Assembly: GCF_003626575.1 (NCBI RefSeq)
Contig: NZ_RBDY01000003.1
Span: 248,001 to 312,000 of the forward strand
Source: Streptomyces radicis
GTDB lineage: Bacteria; Actinomycetota; Actinomycetes; Streptomycetales; Streptomycetaceae
Length of the DNA: 64,000 bases
Direction of reading: 5' to 3'
Shown here: positions 62,053-64,000 of the stretch, in pieces
Position numbering within the stretch: position 1 is the stretch's first letter
Layout of the letters: every line of letters starts with the position of its first letter
The notes under the pieces: model-generated
Told to the model about the DNA's origin: nothing
What the model saw: the letters and a program-made list of their open reading frames with translations, nothing else
The model's database searches: none
Made by a program: the position numbers and the translations under genes

Positions 62053-62084
62053 CTCTCCATGGGAACCCGGGGGCGCGCGCTCCG

Positions 62085-62765
62085 CTACCCGAGCCGGGCG
62101 CGCCAGCCGGTGACGCGCGCCGGGCGCAGGCGTACCCATACGGCGTCGCGCTCCGGCGCCCAGGGGCCGCCCGCCGCGCCGCGCTCCCTCAGCCGCTCGG
62201 CCACCCGCTCCGCCAGCCGCTCGCCCTCCCCCGGGTCGGTGATCCTGCGGGCCCGGCCGACCAGCAGCACGCTCCAGCCCGCGGTGGCGTCCTCGTCCAG
62301 GTGGTCGACCTCGAACGCGGTCTCGTCGGCGTCGCCCGCGGCGGAGGCGCCCGTGCCCGGCGTGGCCCTGAAGACGATCGCCCCGCCCACCACGGCGTAG
62401 ACCACGGGGACGATCGCGGGCCCCTGGGGCGTGGCGGCCGCGACCCGGCCGATGTGGTGGGCGGCGACGAGCCGGTGGCACTCGGCGGGGCCGAGCTCGG
62501 TCACGCGCGGGCGCGCGGGCTTCGCGCCCGGCGCGTGGTGTGCCTCCCCGCCCCTCAGCTCGGCGACCGTGGTGTCGAGCGCGCGGGCGAGCCGGGAGAG
62601 CGCGTTCCCGCCGGGTGAGGAGAGCCGTTCCTCCAGATACCGGAGGTACTGCGGCGCCATCCCGGCGCGCCCTGCGACGTCCTCGCGGCTGAGCCCCAGC
62701 TGCTCGCGCCGCAGCGCGATGCGCCGCCCGACGTCGCTGCCGCGCCCGCGCGCCCGTTCCGCCAC
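62085..62765 (-). CDS. XRE-type HTH fused to a flavin/PPOX-like domain
   Basis: 226 aa from GTG at 62765. The N-terminal XRE HTH is RIALRREQLGLSREDVAGRA, APQYLRYLEERLSSPGGNAL, ARALDTTVAELRG. The C-terminal ~130 residues are a pyridoxamine-5'-phosphate-oxidase/split-barrel domain: ECHRLVAAHHIGRVAAATPQ, GPAIVPVVYAVVGGAIVFRA. This fusion is common in actinobacteria and may couple a flavin or F420 state to DNA binding. It precedes the phosphoglucomutase gene by 32 bases and could be its regulator. Confidence 0.85.
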   Translation of the reverse strand: MAERARGRGSDVGRRIALRREQLGLSREDVAGRAGMAPQYLRYLEERLSSPGGNALSRLARALDTTVAELRGGEAHHAPGAKPARPRVTELGPAECHRLVAAHHIGRVAAATPQGPAIVPVVYAVVGGAIVFRATPGTGASAAGDADETAFEVDHLDEDATAGWSVLLVGRARRITDPGEGERLAERVAERLRERGAAGGPWAPERDAVWVRLRPARVTGWRARLG

Positions 62766-62769
62766 CGCG

Positions 62770-63003
62770 TCACCTCCGAGGGATCACCCCTCCCAAGGAT
62801 GGCGGCAGCGCCGGGGGTCCGCTCGCCAGACAGCTGGGCACGCAGGCCCACAGCCGGAACGGATACCCGAAACGCGGATGTCGCAGCGTCCCCAACTCCC
62901 GTGCGCGCGCCCCCAGGTAGTCGCCGCACAGGGCGCAGCTGAAGCCCATCAACTGATAGGGCCCGAGCCGCTCCAACGAGGGGGGCCACTCCCCGGTCAG
63001 CAT
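62770..63003 (-). CDS. Small Cys-containing protein, zinc-binding-like
   Basis: 77 aa from ATG at 63003, ending 4 bases before the XRE-fusion start. Two Cys pairs are spaced like a zinc knuckle: FSCALCGDYLGAR and RLWACVPSCLASG. The hydrophobic spacing YQLMGFSC and FRLWACVPSC recalls small conserved streptomycete proteins. Function unknown. The start lacks a strong ribosome site. Confidence 0.5.
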   Translation of the reverse strand: MLTGEWPPSLERLGPYQLMGFSCALCGDYLGARARELGTLRHPRFGYPFRLWACVPSCLASGPPALPPSLGGVIPRR

Positions 63004-63167
63004 GGCCCGCCCCGTAACGATCTTCGAAACGATCCCCTCACAAAAGCGGTCATGTCCAGCACAACGTAGGTCTACCCACCGACCGGTTTCCGCCACCGCG
63101 CTGCTCCACTCCGCGACCACTCTGTTACCGAGCGCCCCGGTCGAGTCTGGGCGTTACGCTCCCCCGC

Positions 63168-63722
63168 ATGTCGTTGCACCTCCGCCCCACCACGGCCGCC
63201 GACCTTCCCCGGCTCACCGAGTGGGAGAGCGCTCTCCACACCGCCGTGTTCCTCGGCGAGATCGGTGCCGCGTGGCACGAACGGGCCCTGGCCGACCCGC
63301 GTCAGGGGCACCTTGTGGCCGAACGGGACGGCGAGCCCTTCGCGTTCGCGGTCCTCGCCGGGCTGGGGCGCGCGCCGGATCAGGCGGATCAGGTCGATCG
63401 GGGCGATCCTGCGGACCGGGCGGGTCGGGTCGATCCGGTGGATCGGGCGGGTCGGGGCGATCCGATGGATCGGGTGGATCGGGTTCTGGAGATACGCCGT
63501 CTCGTGGTGGCGCCCGAGCGCCGGGGCGCGGGCGTGGGGCGCGCGCTGCTGCGCGCCGTGCGCGACCGCGCGTATCTCGACCATCGCGCCGACCGGGTCT
63601 GGCTCGATGTGCGGTCGGGGAACGCGCGGGCGCGCCGCCTCTATGAGTCGGAGGGGTTCATGGTCACGTCGCGGGATGTGGGGGAGGATCTGTTGATCAT
63701 GTTCCACCGGGGGTGCGGCTGA
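63168..63722 (+). CDS. GNAT-family N-acetyltransferase with repeat insertion
   Basis: 184 aa from ATG at 63168. The acetyl-CoA motif RLVVAPERRGAGVGRALLRA and RVWLDVRSGNARARRLYESE, GFMVTSRDVGEDLLIMFHRG are canonical. Between the fourth strand (FAVLAGLG) and LEIRRLVV lies an in-frame Asp/Arg/Gly repeat of ~38 residues (nt 63377-63490) absent from ordinary GNATs. An exact palindrome at 63224-63237 encodes EWESALHTA. Its stop overlaps the next gene's start (TGATG). Confidence 0.8.
   Translation: MSLHLRPTTAADLPRLTEWESALHTAVFLGEIGAAWHERALADPRQGHLVAERDGEPFAFAVLAGLGRAPDQADQVDRGDPADRAGRVDPVDRAGRGDPMDRVDRVLEIRRLVVAPERRGAGVGRALLRAVRDRAYLDHRADRVWLDVRSGNARARRLYESEGFMVTSRDVGEDLLIMFHRGCG
63224..63237. repeat. 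Isolated GGAGAGCGCTCTCC palindrome
   Basis: Exact copy near the start of the GNAT gene, read as ESAL in that frame. Confidence 0.85.
63377..63490. repeat. GATCGG/GATCC-rich tandem repeat inside the GNAT gene
   Basis: Imperfect tandem copies of GGTGGATCGGGCGGGTCGG / GGCGATCC, with GATCCGGTGGATCGG repeated, encode DRAGRVDPVDRAGRGDP-type residues. Length is kept in frame. Confidence 0.75.
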
Positions 63723-64000
63723 TGCCGCTGAGCGAGGCGTCGCTCGGGCGGCCGCTCGACGCGGCGGTCGAGGGCGCGGATCCGCTCGAGGCGATGTCGC
63801 CGGTGGTGGGCGCGCCGGGCTGGACCCGTCAACGGCGGGCCAGGTTCGTGGAGTTCCGCCGGTCGATAGGGCTGGCCGCCGAGCCGGTGGAGTCCACCTT
63901 CGCGGTCATCGTCGGCGACGGCGAGGTGGTGGGCGCGGCGCGGCTCGAGCCGGTGGCGGGCCAACCCGGCACGCCGGAGGCCGGGTTCGGGATGTGCCCG
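63722..64000 (+). CDS. GNAT-like acetyltransferase, 3'-truncated by window edge
   Basis: 93 codons visible from ATG at 63722, overlapping the previous stop. The sequence reads PLSEASLGRPLDAAVEGADP, then RARFVEFRRSIGLAAEPVES and TFAVIVGDGEVVGAARLEPV, the beta-strand pattern of a second GNAT that is probably co-translated with the first. The acetyl-CoA loop lies beyond the window, so the call is tentative. Confidence 0.6.
   Translation, partial: MPLSEASLGRPLDAAVEGADPLEAMSPVVGAPGWTRQRRARFVEFRRSIGLAAEPVESTFAVIVGDGEVVGAARLEPVAGQPGTPEAGFGMCP

Overview
The window is very GC-rich DNA with strong GC3 bias, GTG/ATG starts and mostly short intergenic gaps. It carries dnaG, dgt, an HrdA-type sigma factor, nasA/nirBD with GlnR-like boxes, a rifamycin-associated element and an AAC(2')-I gene. 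Together these indicate a filamentous actinomycete (Streptomyces, Actinomadura or Nocardiopsis-like); I cannot fix the genus. No rRNA, tRNA, prophage, insertion sequence or CRISPR array was seen.

Layout. 1-5.5 kb: 3' part of a highly reducing type I polyketide synthase (KS end-AT-DH-ER-KR-ACP), closed by a strong terminator. 5.7-14.2 kb: secreted beta-helix protein, HTH/TPR regulator, a gene-poor 0.9 kb, a class I glutamine amidotransferase, a 50-residue Gly-rich membrane protein, an F420/NADP-reductase-like protein, an amidohydrolase, a TetR regulator and an unknown protein. 14.3-17.3 kb: rph (rifamycin phosphotransferase) preceded by a 19-bp RAE. 17.3-23.0 kb: a minus-strand operon (DMG-oxidase-like, sarcosine-oxidase-like and Rieske oxygenase) with an upstream IclR gene; together these could demethylate glycine betaine to glycine. 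23.1-24.5 kb: decayed ArsR-type regulator and MFS exporter. 24.6-28.1 kb: KhtT/KhtU-like K+/H+ antiport pair and an FGGY kinase. 28.1-43 kb: methyltransferases, LuxR, SDR, sigma factor, dnaG, TetR, a broken DUF885-like gene, GNAT, NUDIX, ArsR-SRPBCC pair, ferredoxin-reductase-like flavoprotein and dgt. 43-56.3 kb: nitrate assimilation (sirohydrochlorin chelatase, nasA, NasB-like flavoprotein, nirB, nirD), interrupted by a cupin, a PAP2-DAGK fusion, AraC, NmrA and aac(2')-I. 56.3-64 kb: small secreted protein, epimerase, universal stress protein, GH65 phosphorylase plus beta-phosphoglucomutase, and GNAT genes.

The most unusual signal is a 14-bp perfect palindrome, GGAGAGCGCTCTCC. I count 16 exact copies and at least 20 near copies on both strands, both between and inside genes. 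Several sit in tandem arrays with strict periods of 18, 24, 30 or 42 bp. The palindrome has no stop codon in any frame. Arrays inside genes (rph, nasA, an NmrA gene) stay in frame and lie in loops or tails, giving peptides such as GERSP, ESALP and RALS. This looks like an expanding, coding-tolerant, genome-wide repeat or binding site.
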